A stretch of DNA of 21,372 nucleotides from JANSYP01 sp039184415. Its GTDB lineage: Bacteria > Pseudomonadota > Alphaproteobacteria > Rhodobacterales > Rhodobacteraceae. A program made the position numbers and the translations under genes. Below the pieces are notes generated by a model, which was given only the letters and a program-made list of their open reading frames with translations, was not told where the DNA came from and ran no database searches. Below, piece by piece: positions 1 to 9,389 of this stretch. Each line of letters begins with the position of its first letter. The stretch's first letter is position 1. Location of the stretch: positions 1 to 21,372 of the forward strand of contig JBCDBB010000060.1 of NCBI GenBank assembly GCA_039184415.1, given 5' to 3'.

Positions 1-308
1 CCTCGGAAAACGTCCCTCTCAGTTCCTCACCATGACGGGTTCGCGGCTCGTCGAATTGACGCGCATCAATCAGGTGCATTGCGGAAAATTGTGGAGGCTG
101 AAACCGGCGCGCAGAGTTACATTGCATCGCCGGTCCGAGCTATCAGACGCTTCGCGGTTCGACGTTTCGCAATAGGCGAACGCCGGGCCCGATGGCGCGT
201 TGTCCAGTTGCAGCCCGCCCCGACAGCATTCCGACGGCCGGATTTGCGGCCGAGACACTTTCCGTTTGCGAGGAGACGTTCGCGAAAACACGCCGGAAGA
301 ACGACAGA
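1..308. other. Left-edge region without a clear gene
   Basis: This stretch lies downstream of aapP. No protein family is recognisable on either strand. On the minus strand an open frame starts with ATG at 79 and runs off the window (begins MHLIDARQFDEPRT), but it has no Shine-Dalgarno sequence and only 26 codons are visible. It could be the start of a next gene or chance. A GC-rich inverted repeat, CGGCCG-6 nt-CGGCCG, lies at 235-252; it has no following T-run on either strand, so it is not a convincing terminator. Confidence 0.3.
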
Positions 309-1046
<738 letters not shown>

Positions 1047-1061
1047 GGCATGGTCTCCTGT

Positions 1062-1406
1062 TCAGCGCTTCACAGCCGCCGTTATGATGATCTCGACCTT
1101 CAGGACGTCGCGTGCGAGCTTGGCTTCTCCGCAGGCGCGCGCGGGCGCGTGGCCCTCTGGCACCCAGGCATCCCAGACGGCATTCATCTCGGAGAAATCC
1201 GCCATGTCGGCGAGCCAGATGACGGCCTGAAGGATATGCTCGCGGTCGGATCCCGCCTGTTTCAGAAGTGCATCGATACGGGCCAGACAGTCCTCGGTCT
1301 GCTTCGCCACCGTTTCGCCCGCACCGACCTGGCCGCAGAGGTAGGCGACGCCGTTGTGGATGACGATCTTGCTCTTTCGCTTGTCGGTTTCAATCCGAGT
1401 GATCAT
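1062..1406 (-). CDS. RidA-family (YjgF/YER057c/UK114) protein
   Basis: A 114-residue single-domain RidA-superfamily protein. Archetypal RidA hydrolyses reactive enamines/imines such as 2-aminoacrylate, which PLP beta-lyases release; other members are amidohydrolases or of unknown role. The start at 1406 is chosen because its ATG overlaps the stop of the upstream acyl-CoA synthetase by 4 nt and has AAGGGA 8-9 nt before it; longer frames only extend into prpE antiphase. The active-site arginine is retained in PARAC (R90). The glutamate that closes the active site in E. coli RidA (in the VEIEA-like strand) appears replaced by isoleucine in KVEIIITA. It is therefore probably not a canonical RidA, and its substrate may be pathway-specific. 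Confidence 0.88.
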   Translation of the reverse strand: MITRIETDKRKSKIVIHNGVAYLCGQVGAGETVAKQTEDCLARIDALLKQAGSDREHILQAVIWLADMADFSEMNAVWDAWVPEGHAPARACGEAKLARDVLKVEIIITAAVKR

Positions 1407-3304
1407 GTGATGATTTCCCTTGCGCGCAGGGCCTCGGCAATCTCGTCCAGGATGGCGGGATCGTCGATGGCGGCCGGCATCCTGAAATCTGCCTGATCGG
1501 CGATCTTCTGCATCGTACCGCGCAGAACCTTGCCGGAACGGGTCTTTGGCAGGCGCTCCACATGCACAGCGGTTTTGAATGCGGCCACCGCGCCGATCTG
1601 GTCCCGCACCAGTTTGACCAGTTCGCGCTCCAGTTCGCCCGCATCCCGCGTCACGCCAGCGTTCGTGACAAAGAAGCCAAGCGGCATCTGGCCCTTGAGC
1701 TGATCTGCCTGACCTACGACCGCGCATTCGGCGATATCGGGATGATGGGACAGCACCTCCTCCATCGCGCCGGTGCTCAGCCTATGGCCGGCCACGTTGA
1801 TGATGTCGTCGGTGCGGGCCATGATGAAGACATAGCCATCCTCATCGATAATACCGGCATCCGAGGTTGCATAATATCCGGGGAATTCATCGAGATAGCT
1901 TTTGCGAAACCGGTCTTCGGCATTCCAGAGTGTGGGAAAGCCCGATGGCGGCAGGGGCAGTCTGCAAACGATGTTACCCAGTGTGCCCGGAGGAACCTCA
2001 TGGCCCTCATCATCGAGCACGCGGATGTCATAGCCCGGCATTGGCACGCCGGGGGAGCCCGGTTTGACCGGCAGTTGTCCGAGGCCAACCGGGTTGCCCG
2101 ACATCGGCCACCCGGTTTCGGTCTGCCACCAGTGATCTATCACCGGGCGGTCGAGCTTTTCCTGCGCCCATCGAATGGTCGCGGGATCCGACCGCTCCCC
2201 GGCCAGAAACAGGGTGCGGAAACCGCTGAGGTCATACCCGGCGATCAGCGCGCCGGTCGGGTCCTCTTTCTTAATCGCGCGAAATGCGGTGGGGGCGGTG
2301 AAGAGCGCGGCGACCTTGTGGTCCTGGATCACCCGCCAGAACGCCCCGGCATCGGGCGTGCCCACAGGCTTGCCTTCGTAGATCACTGTCGCGCAACCAT
2401 GGAGAAGCGGTCCATAGCAAATGTAGGAATGCCCGACCACCCAGCCGACGTCTGAGGCGGCCCAGAAAACCTCTCCTGGCTGGATGCCGTAATGGTGCTC
2501 CATGCTCCATTTCAGCGCGACCATATGGCCGGCATTGTCCCGGACGACACCCTTTGGCTGACCCGTGGTGCCGGACGTATAGAGGATGTAGAGCGGATCA
2601 GTTGCAACGACCGCGACGCAGTCCGTCCTGCGTCCTGCTGCCTTCGCCGCGGAGACCGCTTCGGCATAGTCGATATCGCGTCCCGGGAGCAGTTCCGCCG
2701 GCTCCATATCGCGCTGGAGGATGATGCAATGGGCAGGCTTTACCTCGCTCTGCACGATAGCCGCGTCCAACAGTGGCTTGTAATGCACAATCCGTCCGGG
2801 TTCGATCCCGCAGGAGGCCGAGATTACCATCTTTGCCTCTGCATCGCTGATCCGGGTGGCAAGTTCGTGGGCAGCGAACCCTCCAAAGACGACCGAATGT
2901 ACGGCGCCGAGCCGGGAGCAGGCCAGCATGGCAAAGAGCGCCTGGGGCACCATTGGCATATAGATGATCACCCGGTCGCCTTTGCCGACACCATGATCGC
3001 GCATCACCGCGGCAAGCGCGCTGACCTCGCTCTGCAGGTCCGCAAAGCTGAAATGTGCGACAGTGCCTGTGACGGGGCTGTCATAGACTACAGCCTGACG
3101 CGCGCCATGGCCGGCCTCCACATGGCGATCCACAGCGTTCCAGCAGGTGTTGCAAGTCGCATCGGGAAACCAACGGCCATAGGCGCCCATTTCCGGATCG
3201 AAGGCGCGCGTAGGCGGGATGATCCAGTCGATGGCGTCGGCCGCCCGTATCCAGAAATCTTCGGGATCAGCGCGCCATTCATCGTAAGTGTCACGATAGG
3301 ACAT
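1403..3304 (-). CDS. Short-chain acyl-CoA synthetase, PrpE (propionyl-CoA synthetase) type
   Basis: AMP-forming acyl-CoA synthetase of 633 aa that activates a short carboxylic acid with ATP and CoA in the cytoplasm. The N-terminus (MSYRDTYDEWRADPEDFW) and the CIEPGR-like SCGIEPGRIVHYKPLLD segment near 164-180 are typical of PrpE rather than acetyl-CoA synthetase. The phosphate-binding loop YTSGTTGQPKG is at 242-252, the hinge region RTDDIINVAGHRLS lies in the C-terminal third, and the catalytic lysine is K592 in KTRSGKVLRG. No good Shine-Dalgarno precedes the ATG, and a 207-bp gap separates it from the upstream dehydrogenase, unusually large for this operon. It probably activates a short acid made by the preceding oxidoreductases; acetate, propionate and 3-carbon relatives cannot be told apart here. 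Confidence 0.92.
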   Translation of the reverse strand: MSYRDTYDEWRADPEDFWIRAADAIDWIIPPTRAFDPEMGAYGRWFPDATCNTCWNAVDRHVEAGHGARQAVVYDSPVTGTVAHFSFADLQSEVSALAAVMRDHGVGKGDRVIIYMPMVPQALFAMLACSRLGAVHSVVFGGFAAHELATRISDAEAKMVISASCGIEPGRIVHYKPLLDAAIVQSEVKPAHCIILQRDMEPAELLPGRDIDYAEAVSAAKAAGRRTDCVAVVATDPLYILYTSGTTGQPKGVVRDNAGHMVALKWSMEHHYGIQPGEVFWAASDVGWVVGHSYICYGPLLHGCATVIYEGKPVGTPDAGAFWRVIQDHKVAALFTAPTAFRAIKKEDPTGALIAGYDLSGFRTLFLAGERSDPATIRWAQEKLDRPVIDHWWQTETGWPMSGNPVGLGQLPVKPGSPGVPMPGYDIRVLDDEGHEVPPGTLGNIVCRLPLPPSGFPTLWNAEDRFRKSYLDEFPGYYATSDAGIIDEDGYVFIMARTDDIINVAGHRLSTGAMEEVLSHHPDIAECAVVGQADQLKGQMPLGFFVTNAGVTRDAGELERELVKLVRDQIGAVAAFKTAVHVERLPKTRSGKVLRGTMQKIADQADFRMPAAIDDPAILDEIAEALRAREIIT

Positions 3305-3511
3305 AGCCGTTACACCCGCCCGGCCGGGTTGCTGTCCTTGCGCTGGGTCTGGGCCGCGAAGGATCTCGTCGCGACGGCGGCCGGGAACACTTCCCGTTGT
3401 CGCGCACGCTGCATCCGATTAGCGCGCCGGCAGGGACGAACCCTCATCGCCGCACCGGTCCAGTACGCGTCATTCGGTCTCTGTACAGATCGCCTCGTCA
3501 CACGCACGCCC
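3305..3511. other. 207-bp gap inside the operon, with an inverted repeat
   Basis: Non-coding gap between the dehydrogenase and the acyl-CoA synthetase. It holds CGGGAA-CAC-TTCCCG at 3382-3396, a perfect 6+3+6 inverted repeat, and the palindrome CCCGGCCGGG at 3319-3328, about 15 bp before the prpE ATG. Neither is followed by a T-run on the minus strand. They could be protein sites, an mRNA-processing hairpin or an attenuator. A 65-codon open frame across it is arginine-rich and resembles no family. Confidence 0.4.
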
Positions 3512-4261
3512 TCAGCAGGTGTAGTTCATGCCGATGCGCCCGCCATCGACATAAATCGTTTCGCCGGTGATGTAGCTGGCCTTGCGTGACGCAAGGAAGG
3601 CGACGACGTCGCCGATCTCCCGCGCACTGCCCACGCGTTGCAGCGGCGTACGCGACATAACCATTTTCATCGCGTCGGGGTTGGCATTCACACCGGCCAT
3701 CATCTCGGTGTCGATGGACCCCGGACCGACCGCATTGACGCGGATATTGTGCGGCGCGAGGGCCAGCGCCATGGCTTTCGTGAGCTGCATCACGCCGCCT
3801 TTGGACGCGCAATAGGCGGGGATTGACGGGATCGCGACCTGGGCATTGATCGAGGACATGTTGACGATCGCGCCTTCGATGCCCTCATCCACCATCTTGC
3901 GCGCCGCGCGCTGCGACGCGACGAAGACCCCGCGCAGGTTGACATCAATGACCCGTTCGAAGTTCTCCAGCTCATAGGTCAGAAAATCGCCCGGCATGGC
4001 GATTCCGGCATTGTTCACCAGAGCGGTTACAGCCCCATATTCGGCTTCAATCCGGTCGAACATGGTGTGGATCTGCTCGGCATCGCCCATGTCGCAGGAC
4101 ATGCCGGAAACCGCCCCCAGCCGGTCTGCTGCCGCCCTCACACCGTCGCCGTTAATGTCCGACAGGATGACACGCATTCCGTCGTCCTTCAGTGCTTCGC
4201 CACAGGCATAGCCGATCCCTTGGGCCCCGCCGGTAACGAGCGCCAGAGGTGCTTCACTCAT
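3512..4261 (-). CDS. Short-chain dehydrogenase/reductase (classical SDR)
   Basis: NAD(P)-dependent oxidoreductase of 249 aa, normal for a classical SDR. The cofactor motif TGGAQGIG is at 10-17, NNAG at 83-86, catalytic Ser 137 in NMSSINA, and Tyr150/Lys154 in YCASK. The acidic residue in LSDING (D35) after the second strand suggests NAD(H) preference. The C-terminal YITGETIYVDGG is the standard FabG-like ending. AGGAG lies 6 nt before the ATG. It starts 9 bp after hyuB stops, so it is in the same transcript. It probably oxidises or reduces a hydroxy/keto intermediate of the operon's pathway; SDR substrate cannot be read from sequence. Confidence 0.93.
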   Translation of the reverse strand: MSEAPLALVTGGAQGIGYACGEALKDDGMRVILSDINGDGVRAAADRLGAVSGMSCDMGDAEQIHTMFDRIEAEYGAVTALVNNAGIAMPGDFLTYELENFERVIDVNLRGVFVASQRAARKMVDEGIEGAIVNMSSINAQVAIPSIPAYCASKGGVMQLTKAMALALAPHNIRVNAVGPGSIDTEMMAGVNANPDAMKMVMSRTPLQRVGSAREIGDVVAFLASRKASYITGETIYVDGGRIGMNYTC

Positions 4262-4270
4262 GTCCTGCTC

Positions 4271-5920
4271 CTATTCTTCATGTCCATAGGACGATCTGGC
4301 TTCGGCCGCGCTTATGAATCCGGCGGCGATATCGCGCGCGACGGTATCGCTTTCGCGGGCTTTGGGATCGCCGTAACCTCCGCCACCCGGAAGGCTCAGC
4401 CGCAGGCGCTGGCCGTTCCTGATCAATTGCCGACCTTTGGAGTTCAGTGCCGTACCATCGGCCAGTTCCACCTTGCCTGGCGCGCCGTCTGCGCCACCTT
4501 CGCGGCCGCGCGCGGGGTGCTTCACCCGGTCGAACATGGCGTTGAAGTAGAAGTCATAGCCCTCGCGGGCCTCGATCTCGATGGTCTGGCCGAGGCCGCC
4601 GCGCTGTGTGCCGGCGCCGCCGGATCCCGAACGAAGATCCTTGCGCCAGACGGTGATCGGGCCCACATGCTCGGTCGCCTCGACGCTCATGGTCGACACG
4701 CCCGACGGAAAGGCCGTGGCCGAAAGCCCGTCATGGGCCGGCCGTGCCCCGGTCCCGCCGGAGTTGAACATGAGCACCTCACGGTTTGGCAGCCCGCTTT
4801 CGGGATCCGACGGCCGGGCGGAGATCTGGATGTTCCAGAGCGACGAGGCGCCTTCGGCCGGCACAACCCCGGGCATCGCCTGGTGCAGCGCGCCGAGCAC
4901 GACGTCGGGTACAAGATGGCCCAGCACATGGCGGGTGGATACCGGCGCGGGACGCTTGGCCGCCAGGATGCAGCCTTCGGGCGCGGTGATCTCAAAGGGT
5001 TCTAGCGAGCCGGTATTGTTCGGAACCTGCGGTGCGATCGCGCATTTCAGCCCGTAACAGGCGTAGGCGCGCGTATAGACCTCGGGCACATTCACGCCGA
5101 AGCCCGACGGCCCGGACGTGCCCTGGAAATCCGCGACCAGCCGGTCGCCGTTGACGGTCAGCGCAACTTCCATATGCACGGGCGCGTCATAGCCGTCGAC
5201 CTGCATGCTGTTCCGGTACGTCCCGCCGGGCACCTTGGCGATAGCTTCGCGTGTCGCCACGCGCGAGCTGTCGATGATGAAATCCGACAGCCCCTGCAGA
5301 TCATCAATGCCGAATTCGTCCATCATCGCACGGAGCCGCCGCTCGCCCGCCTCGTTGCAGGCGGCGAGCGAGTACATGTCGCCCACGGTCTGGTCGGGCG
5401 TGCGCACATTTGCTCGAATGAGCTCGATCAGAAGCGGCTGGACCTGCCCGCGTTCGGCAAACTTGGTGATCGGGATCAGCAGGCCTTCTTCGAACACCTC
5501 CGTGCCATCCGGTCCGAAGCCGCGTCCGCCGATATCCACGACATGGGCGGTGCAGGCGAAATAGCCGATATGCGCGCCCTTTCGGAACACCGGCGTGACC
5601 ACTGTGAAATCATGCAGATGCCCGGTGCCGAGCCAGGGATCGTTGGTGATGAAGACATCGCCCTCGAACGTGTTCTGCGGTCCGATCCGCGCCGCGAAAT
5701 GGGTGACACTCTCGGCCATCGCATTCACATGCCCAGGGGTCCCGGTGACGGCCTGGGCCATCATCCGCCCCTGCGCATCGAAAAGGCCCGCCGAAAGATC
5801 GCCGGCCTCGCGGACGGAGGTGGAGAACGCGGTGCGGATCAGCGTCGCCGCCTGTTCCTCGACGACTGCGATCAGGCGATTCCACATGATCTGATAGTCG
5901 ATCTGCGTCGGAGTCGTCAT
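4271..5920 (-). CDS. hyuB: Hydantoinase B / 5-oxoprolinase beta-type subunit (HyuB)
   Basis: Subunit B of an ATP-dependent ring-opening amidohydrolase of the hydantoinase/5-oxoprolinase/acetone carboxylase superfamily. It is 549 aa, the usual length for separate HyuB proteins. Visible family features are the NDPWLGTGHLHD block at 93-104, the GHVNAM segment near 63-68 and the C-terminal glycine loop GGGGYGDP at about 512-519. Its ATG overlaps the hyuA stop by 4 nt, indicating translational coupling and a 1:1 complex. Family members open hydantoin, N-methylhydantoin, 5-oxoproline or similar five-membered rings with ATP hydrolysis; eukaryotic 5-oxoprolinase also accepts 2-oxothiazolidine-4-carboxylate (literature knowledge). 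In this sulfur-rich context a sulfur-containing ring is an attractive but unproven substrate. Confidence 0.94.
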   Translation of the reverse strand: MTTPTQIDYQIMWNRLIAVVEEQAATLIRTAFSTSVREAGDLSAGLFDAQGRMMAQAVTGTPGHVNAMAESVTHFAARIGPQNTFEGDVFITNDPWLGTGHLHDFTVVTPVFRKGAHIGYFACTAHVVDIGGRGFGPDGTEVFEEGLLIPITKFAERGQVQPLLIELIRANVRTPDQTVGDMYSLAACNEAGERRLRAMMDEFGIDDLQGLSDFIIDSSRVATREAIAKVPGGTYRNSMQVDGYDAPVHMEVALTVNGDRLVADFQGTSGPSGFGVNVPEVYTRAYACYGLKCAIAPQVPNNTGSLEPFEITAPEGCILAAKRPAPVSTRHVLGHLVPDVVLGALHQAMPGVVPAEGASSLWNIQISARPSDPESGLPNREVLMFNSGGTGARPAHDGLSATAFPSGVSTMSVEATEHVGPITVWRKDLRSGSGGAGTQRGGLGQTIEIEAREGYDFYFNAMFDRVKHPARGREGGADGAPGKVELADGTALNSKGRQLIRNGQRLRLSLPGGGGYGDPKARESDTVARDIAAGFISAAEARSSYGHEE

Positions 5921-7989
5921 GCTGCCGCCCTCTTTCGGATCAGTCGCAGGCTACCGTCACCCTGGCCGACAACTGCATAGCCGGAGGTCACGATGGTGCA
6001 GGTGTTGGTCTCCACAACAATGGCCGGCCCCTCGACCATCTTGCCTGCGGTCAGTTCTGCCCGCGCAACTTCCTTCGCTTCGACGGTCCGCCGTAGTGCC
6101 GCGTCAAAGAACTGCCGCGTGCGGGCGGCGGGCGCTTCGCTGCCCGACGCATGACGAACCGCGGGTTTCACATCTGGGAGAACCGTCGAGACGGTCAGGA
6201 GCCAATTGGTGATCTCCACAGGCAACCCTTCGATGATCCGGCCGAAGAGCGTGCGATAAGCCCCTTCGAACGCCTCCTGGATCATCGGCAGATCCGCCGG
6301 GGTGAAGCACCGGTGGGGCAGGCTCACGGGGATTTCCCATCCTTGTCCAGAGTAACGCATCAGCGCGGTCAGGCGCGTCGTTCGTTCGGCGTCCATTGCG
6401 CCTTCATTGACGAACTCATGGGCCTCGGACTCCATCTCTTGCAGCGCCGCATTCACGGTCGCCGGATCGAAGTTATCGAGCCGCTGGAAGAGGCCACGGG
6501 TCGCCTCGAAACTGAACGGAGCCTTGAGGAACCCTATGGCGGATCCGACGCCGGCACCGGGGGGGATGATCAGCTCTTCGATGCCGAGTTTCTCGCAGAG
6601 GCGACAGGCATGGAGCGGCGCGCCGCCGCCAAAGGCGATCATCGCGAAATGCTCGATATCGCGGCCGTTTTCCACCGTATGAACCCGCGCTGCGTTGGCC
6701 ATGTTCTCATCGACCATTTCGGTGATGCCAAAGGCTGCGTCGTGGGCCGACAGGTTCAGTGTGTAAGCGGCTCGCGTCGAGGCATCCGGCTGCAGTTTGA
6801 TTGAACCGCCGGCGAAATTGTCGGGATCCAACCGGCCCAGTAGCAGGTTGGCATCGGTTACCGTCGGCTCGGTCCCGCCGCGTCCGTAGCAGGCTGGGCC
6901 GGGTTCCGACGCCGCAGAACGCGGCCCCACCTGCAGCCGTCCCATCGCGTCGACAGATGCGATTGAGCCGCCGCCGGCCCCGATTTCCACCATCTCGACC
7001 ACCGGCGTTGACACAGTCATGCCGGAACCCTTCTTGAATCGGTAGGTCCGGGCGACTTCGAAGGTGTTCGCGGTCTTGGGCGTGCCGTCTTCGATCAGGC
7101 AGATCTTTGCCGTCGTACCCCCCATGTCGAAGCTCAACACCTTGTCCAGACCATGGGCGCGGGCGAAGTCCGCGGCAAAGATCGCGCCACCCGCGGGCCC
7201 GGATTCCAGCAAGCGGACGGGCTGTTCGGCTGCGGTCTCGACCGAGATCAGCCCGCCGCCGGAATGGAGCATGAAGACGGGGGCGTTGAGGCCGGTCTCC
7301 TTCAGACGGGCCACCAGACGGCCCAGGTAGTCAGCCACCTGGGGCTGAACATAGGCATTCGCGATCACGGTGTTGAAGCGCGGCAGTTCGCGCATCTGGG
7401 GCGAGATCACCGACGAGATCGAGATCGACAGGTCAGGCGCAGCCCTGCGCAGTGAAGCCTCCATCATGCGCTCATGGGCATCATTGGCGTAGGCGTGCAT
7501 CAGCCCGACCGCGACCGCCTCGAAACCACCGTCCAGCACGCGGGCCGCCATGGCATCCGCTTCGTCTGGATCCATCGCGAGCAGTACCTCGCCATTGGGT
7601 CCCATACGTTCGTTCAGTGTGAACCGGTGTTCGCGCGGGATCAGCGGCTTGGGGAGTTCGAGGTTCAGGTCATATTGCTCGAACCGGTTTTCCGAGCGCA
7701 TTTCTATCACATCCCGAAAGCCCTCGGTCGTGATGAAGGCCGTCCTCGCGCCGCGGCGTTCGATCAGCGCATTGGTCACCAGGGTGGTTCCGTGGATCAC
7801 CTGACGGATGTCACCGAGCGCTACACCGGCGTTTTGTGCCGCTTCGGTGATCCCGTCAATGATCGCCTGTTCGGGCTGCGTGTAGTTGGTCAGAACTTTG
7901 GTCGTTTCCATCCCGCCGGGATAGGCGAGGGCAACATCGGTAAATGTTCCGCCGATATCGACGCCGACGCGGATGTCTTGGGAAGCCAT
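5917..7989 (-). CDS. hyuA: Hydantoinase A / 5-oxoprolinase alpha-type subunit (HyuA)
   Basis: ATP-binding subunit A of the HyuAB amidohydrolase, 690 aa, as expected for this family. It has the actin-like phosphate-1 motif DIGGTFTD at 11-18, the HGTTLVTNALIERRG block at 66-80, SGPAGGAI at 263-270 and a second nucleotide motif FDMGGTTAK at 287-295. Order along the protein fits the Hydant_A_N domain, the Hydantoinase_A domain and the C-terminal HyuA_C-type region. It follows the FAD oxidoreductase by 6 bp and overlaps hyuB by 4 nt. Acetone carboxylase is less likely because no gamma subunit or other acetone gene is nearby. The actual ring substrate is unresolved. Confidence 0.94.
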   Translation of the reverse strand: MASQDIRVGVDIGGTFTDVALAYPGGMETTKVLTNYTQPEQAIIDGITEAAQNAGVALGDIRQVIHGTTLVTNALIERRGARTAFITTEGFRDVIEMRSENRFEQYDLNLELPKPLIPREHRFTLNERMGPNGEVLLAMDPDEADAMAARVLDGGFEAVAVGLMHAYANDAHERMMEASLRRAAPDLSISISSVISPQMRELPRFNTVIANAYVQPQVADYLGRLVARLKETGLNAPVFMLHSGGGLISVETAAEQPVRLLESGPAGGAIFAADFARAHGLDKVLSFDMGGTTAKICLIEDGTPKTANTFEVARTYRFKKGSGMTVSTPVVEMVEIGAGGGSIASVDAMGRLQVGPRSAASEPGPACYGRGGTEPTVTDANLLLGRLDPDNFAGGSIKLQPDASTRAAYTLNLSAHDAAFGITEMVDENMANAARVHTVENGRDIEHFAMIAFGGGAPLHACRLCEKLGIEELIIPPGAGVGSAIGFLKAPFSFEATRGLFQRLDNFDPATVNAALQEMESEAHEFVNEGAMDAERTTRLTALMRYSGQGWEIPVSLPHRCFTPADLPMIQEAFEGAYRTLFGRIIEGLPVEITNWLLTVSTVLPDVKPAVRHASGSEAPAARTRQFFDAALRRTVEAKEVARAELTAGKMVEGPAIVVETNTCTIVTSGYAVVGQGDGSLRLIRKRAAA

Positions 7990-7995
7990 TGTCGC

Positions 7996-9270
7996 CTAGA
8001 TACTCTTCAGGAACTGGTTCGCCGTAAAGGCGGTCTGGTACAGCCGGGACATGATCGGGGCAGATCGCACCGTTTGGATATCGGTGATTGGCAGGGGCAA
8101 CTCATCGGGATCCATACCGGTCAGCAGACCGGAAATCGCCTGTCCTAATAGCGTGCCCGTCGTGATCCCGCGGCCATTGTAGCCGATCGGGGTGTAGAGC
8201 TTGTCGTCCAGCTGATAAATGCGCGGGAGATGGTCAGGTGTCATCGCGATCTGACCGTGCCAGGCATCTTCGAACTCCACGGACCCGAGCGACGGAAACA
8301 GGCGCGCCAGCTGTTTTGTGGCCCAACGATGAGACAGGCCGCGGTCGGCGTCGCCCACAACCCGGCCCATGGAGCCGATCACAAGGCGGTCGAACATATC
8401 CCTGCGCAGCGAGAACATGATCTGACCGGTATCCCAAAGCCCCTGACGGCCCGGCAGAATGTCTTTCACACGAGCGTCCAGGGGTTTCGTCGCAAGCTGA
8501 AAATAGTGGATCATCGTAAAGACGCGCTTCAGATCCGGCCAGAGATCATCTGTATAGGCGTTGGTACCGAGCACAACGGACTTCGATTTGACGACGCCGC
8601 TGTCGGTTTCGACGATCCAGCCTTGCCCGTCTCGCCGTAGCTTGGAGACCGTGACGCCCGTGCTGATCACTGCCCCTGCAGCGACGGCGGCCCTGGCCAG
8701 ACCCCGGCAGTAGCCCATCGGGTTGATCGTGCCTGCCCGCTGATCCAGCAACCCACCATGGAACACCGATGTCCCCGTCGCCTCGGCGACCTGATCGCGG
8801 TCGAGAAGATCAACAGGCGCGCCGAGCCTCTGCCATTCATCGTGACGGGCGCGCAGGTCCTCGAACCCCTTTGGCGCGTGGGCGGCATGGATGGTTCCGG
8901 TCTTTGTCACCTCGCAGCGGATTTGATGTTTCTCGATCAGAGAGAACACGTAATTCGGGCCTTCGCCGAAACGCTCGACGAAGCGCGGCCCATAGACCGG
9001 CCCCAGCTTTTTGCGCACCGCTGCGGGCGGGTGCCAGATGCCCGCGTTGACGAGCCCGACATTCCGTCCAGAGCCACCATACCCGATCTGTTTGGCCTCG
9101 AGCACATGGGCCGACAGACCCTTTTCGGCGCAGTGTAGTGCCGTCGACAGTCCTGTGAAGCCGCCGCCGACGATTGCCACATCAACCTCGGCCTCCTGGA
9201 TCATCGGCGCCGCATAGTCGGGCTCTTGCGCGGAGGCATCCCAGAGAGAGATCGGCGCTTCGACTGTCAT
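7996..9270 (-). CDS. FAD-dependent oxidoreductase, DAO family (amine/amino-acid oxidase-like)
   Basis: First gene of the minus-strand operon, 424 aa. The Rossmann motif VAIVGGGFTGLS spans 31-42 (GxGxxG at 35-40), followed by E58 that would bind the adenosine ribose, then GYGGSGRNVGLVNAG. The flavin-covering C-terminal segment GYNGRGIT is at about 363-370. The overall pattern matches DAO-fold oxidases/dehydrogenases acting on secondary amines or amino acids, such as gamma-glutamylputrescine oxidase, sarcosine oxidase-like enzymes and the taurine dehydrogenase flavoprotein. It would oxidise a C-N bond of the substrate or of the ring-opened product. No signal peptide is seen, so it is cytoplasmic or peripheral. 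Its start is fixed by the upstream divergent promoter region; the Shine-Dalgarno is weak. Confidence 0.9.
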   Translation of the reverse strand: MTVEAPISLWDASAQEPDYAAPMIQEAEVDVAIVGGGFTGLSTALHCAEKGLSAHVLEAKQIGYGGSGRNVGLVNAGIWHPPAAVRKKLGPVYGPRFVERFGEGPNYVFSLIEKHQIRCEVTKTGTIHAAHAPKGFEDLRARHDEWQRLGAPVDLLDRDQVAEATGTSVFHGGLLDQRAGTINPMGYCRGLARAAVAAGAVISTGVTVSKLRRDGQGWIVETDSGVVKSKSVVLGTNAYTDDLWPDLKRVFTMIHYFQLATKPLDARVKDILPGRQGLWDTGQIMFSLRRDMFDRLVIGSMGRVVGDADRGLSHRWATKQLARLFPSLGSVEFEDAWHGQIAMTPDHLPRIYQLDDKLYTPIGYNGRGITTGTLLGQAISGLLTGMDPDELPLPITDIQTVRSAPIMSRLYQTAFTANQFLKSI

Positions 9271-9389
9271 TCCCGGTTCGAATCCCTGTCGTGATCATTT
9301 GGCTGTCTGTCGCGCAGATGTTGCACCCAGCCAATCATCGTGTCAATATTTGAAAAGTATGTTCCAAATAACAGCACAAAAGGCAATGC
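9271..9389. promoter_or_regulatory. Divergent control region between the oxidoreductase operon and the rhodanese gene
   Basis: Reading towards the minus-strand operon, a -35 TTGACA is at 9346-9341, with a 17-nt spacer and a poor -10, CAACAT, at 9323-9318. That predicts a leader of about 40 nt. The -35 lies inside AATATTGACACG (9350-9339), a 12-mer repeated exactly at the C-S lyase promoter. The operator-like motif TGTGCTGTTAT-N5-ACA starts 32 nt upstream of the -35 (9378-9360), just before the rhodanese ATG. TATTTG-12 nt-CAAATA (9347-9370) forms a further inverted repeat. A poor -10 with an upstream site suggests an activated promoter. No -35/-10 pair for the rhodanese gene is convincing. Confidence 0.6.
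9360..9378 (-). promoter_or_regulatory. Operator-like site, copy 1 (oxidoreductase operon / rhodanese)
   Basis: Reads TGTGCTGTTATTTGGAACA on the minus strand: an imperfect dyad TGT-N13-ACA that fits TGTkCTGwTAT-N5-ACr, the sequence shared with three other places in this window. It lies 32 nt upstream of the minus-strand -35, and 11 bp before the rhodanese start codon. It could therefore activate one gene and repress the other. Assigning it to the neighbouring IclR protein is inference. Confidence 0.55.

Noticed and set aside
1..79. Possible start of another minus-strand gene
   Set aside because: Only 26 codons are visible, with no Shine-Dalgarno and no recognised family, so it is not called as a gene.
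1407..1727. N-terminal extension of the RidA frame
   Set aside because: It lies wholly inside prpE in another frame; the ATG that overlaps the prpE stop gives a normal-length RidA protein.
3310..3507. 65-codon minus-strand open frame in the gap before prpE
   Set aside because: Arginine-rich, no family resemblance, and no convincing ribosome-binding site; probably non-coding.
9275..9285. GGTTCGAATCC, which looks like the T-loop of a tRNA
   Set aside because: The flanking bases do not form a T-stem, and no anticodon arm or acceptor stem can be drawn around it on either strand; it lies in the leader of the oxidoreductase gene.
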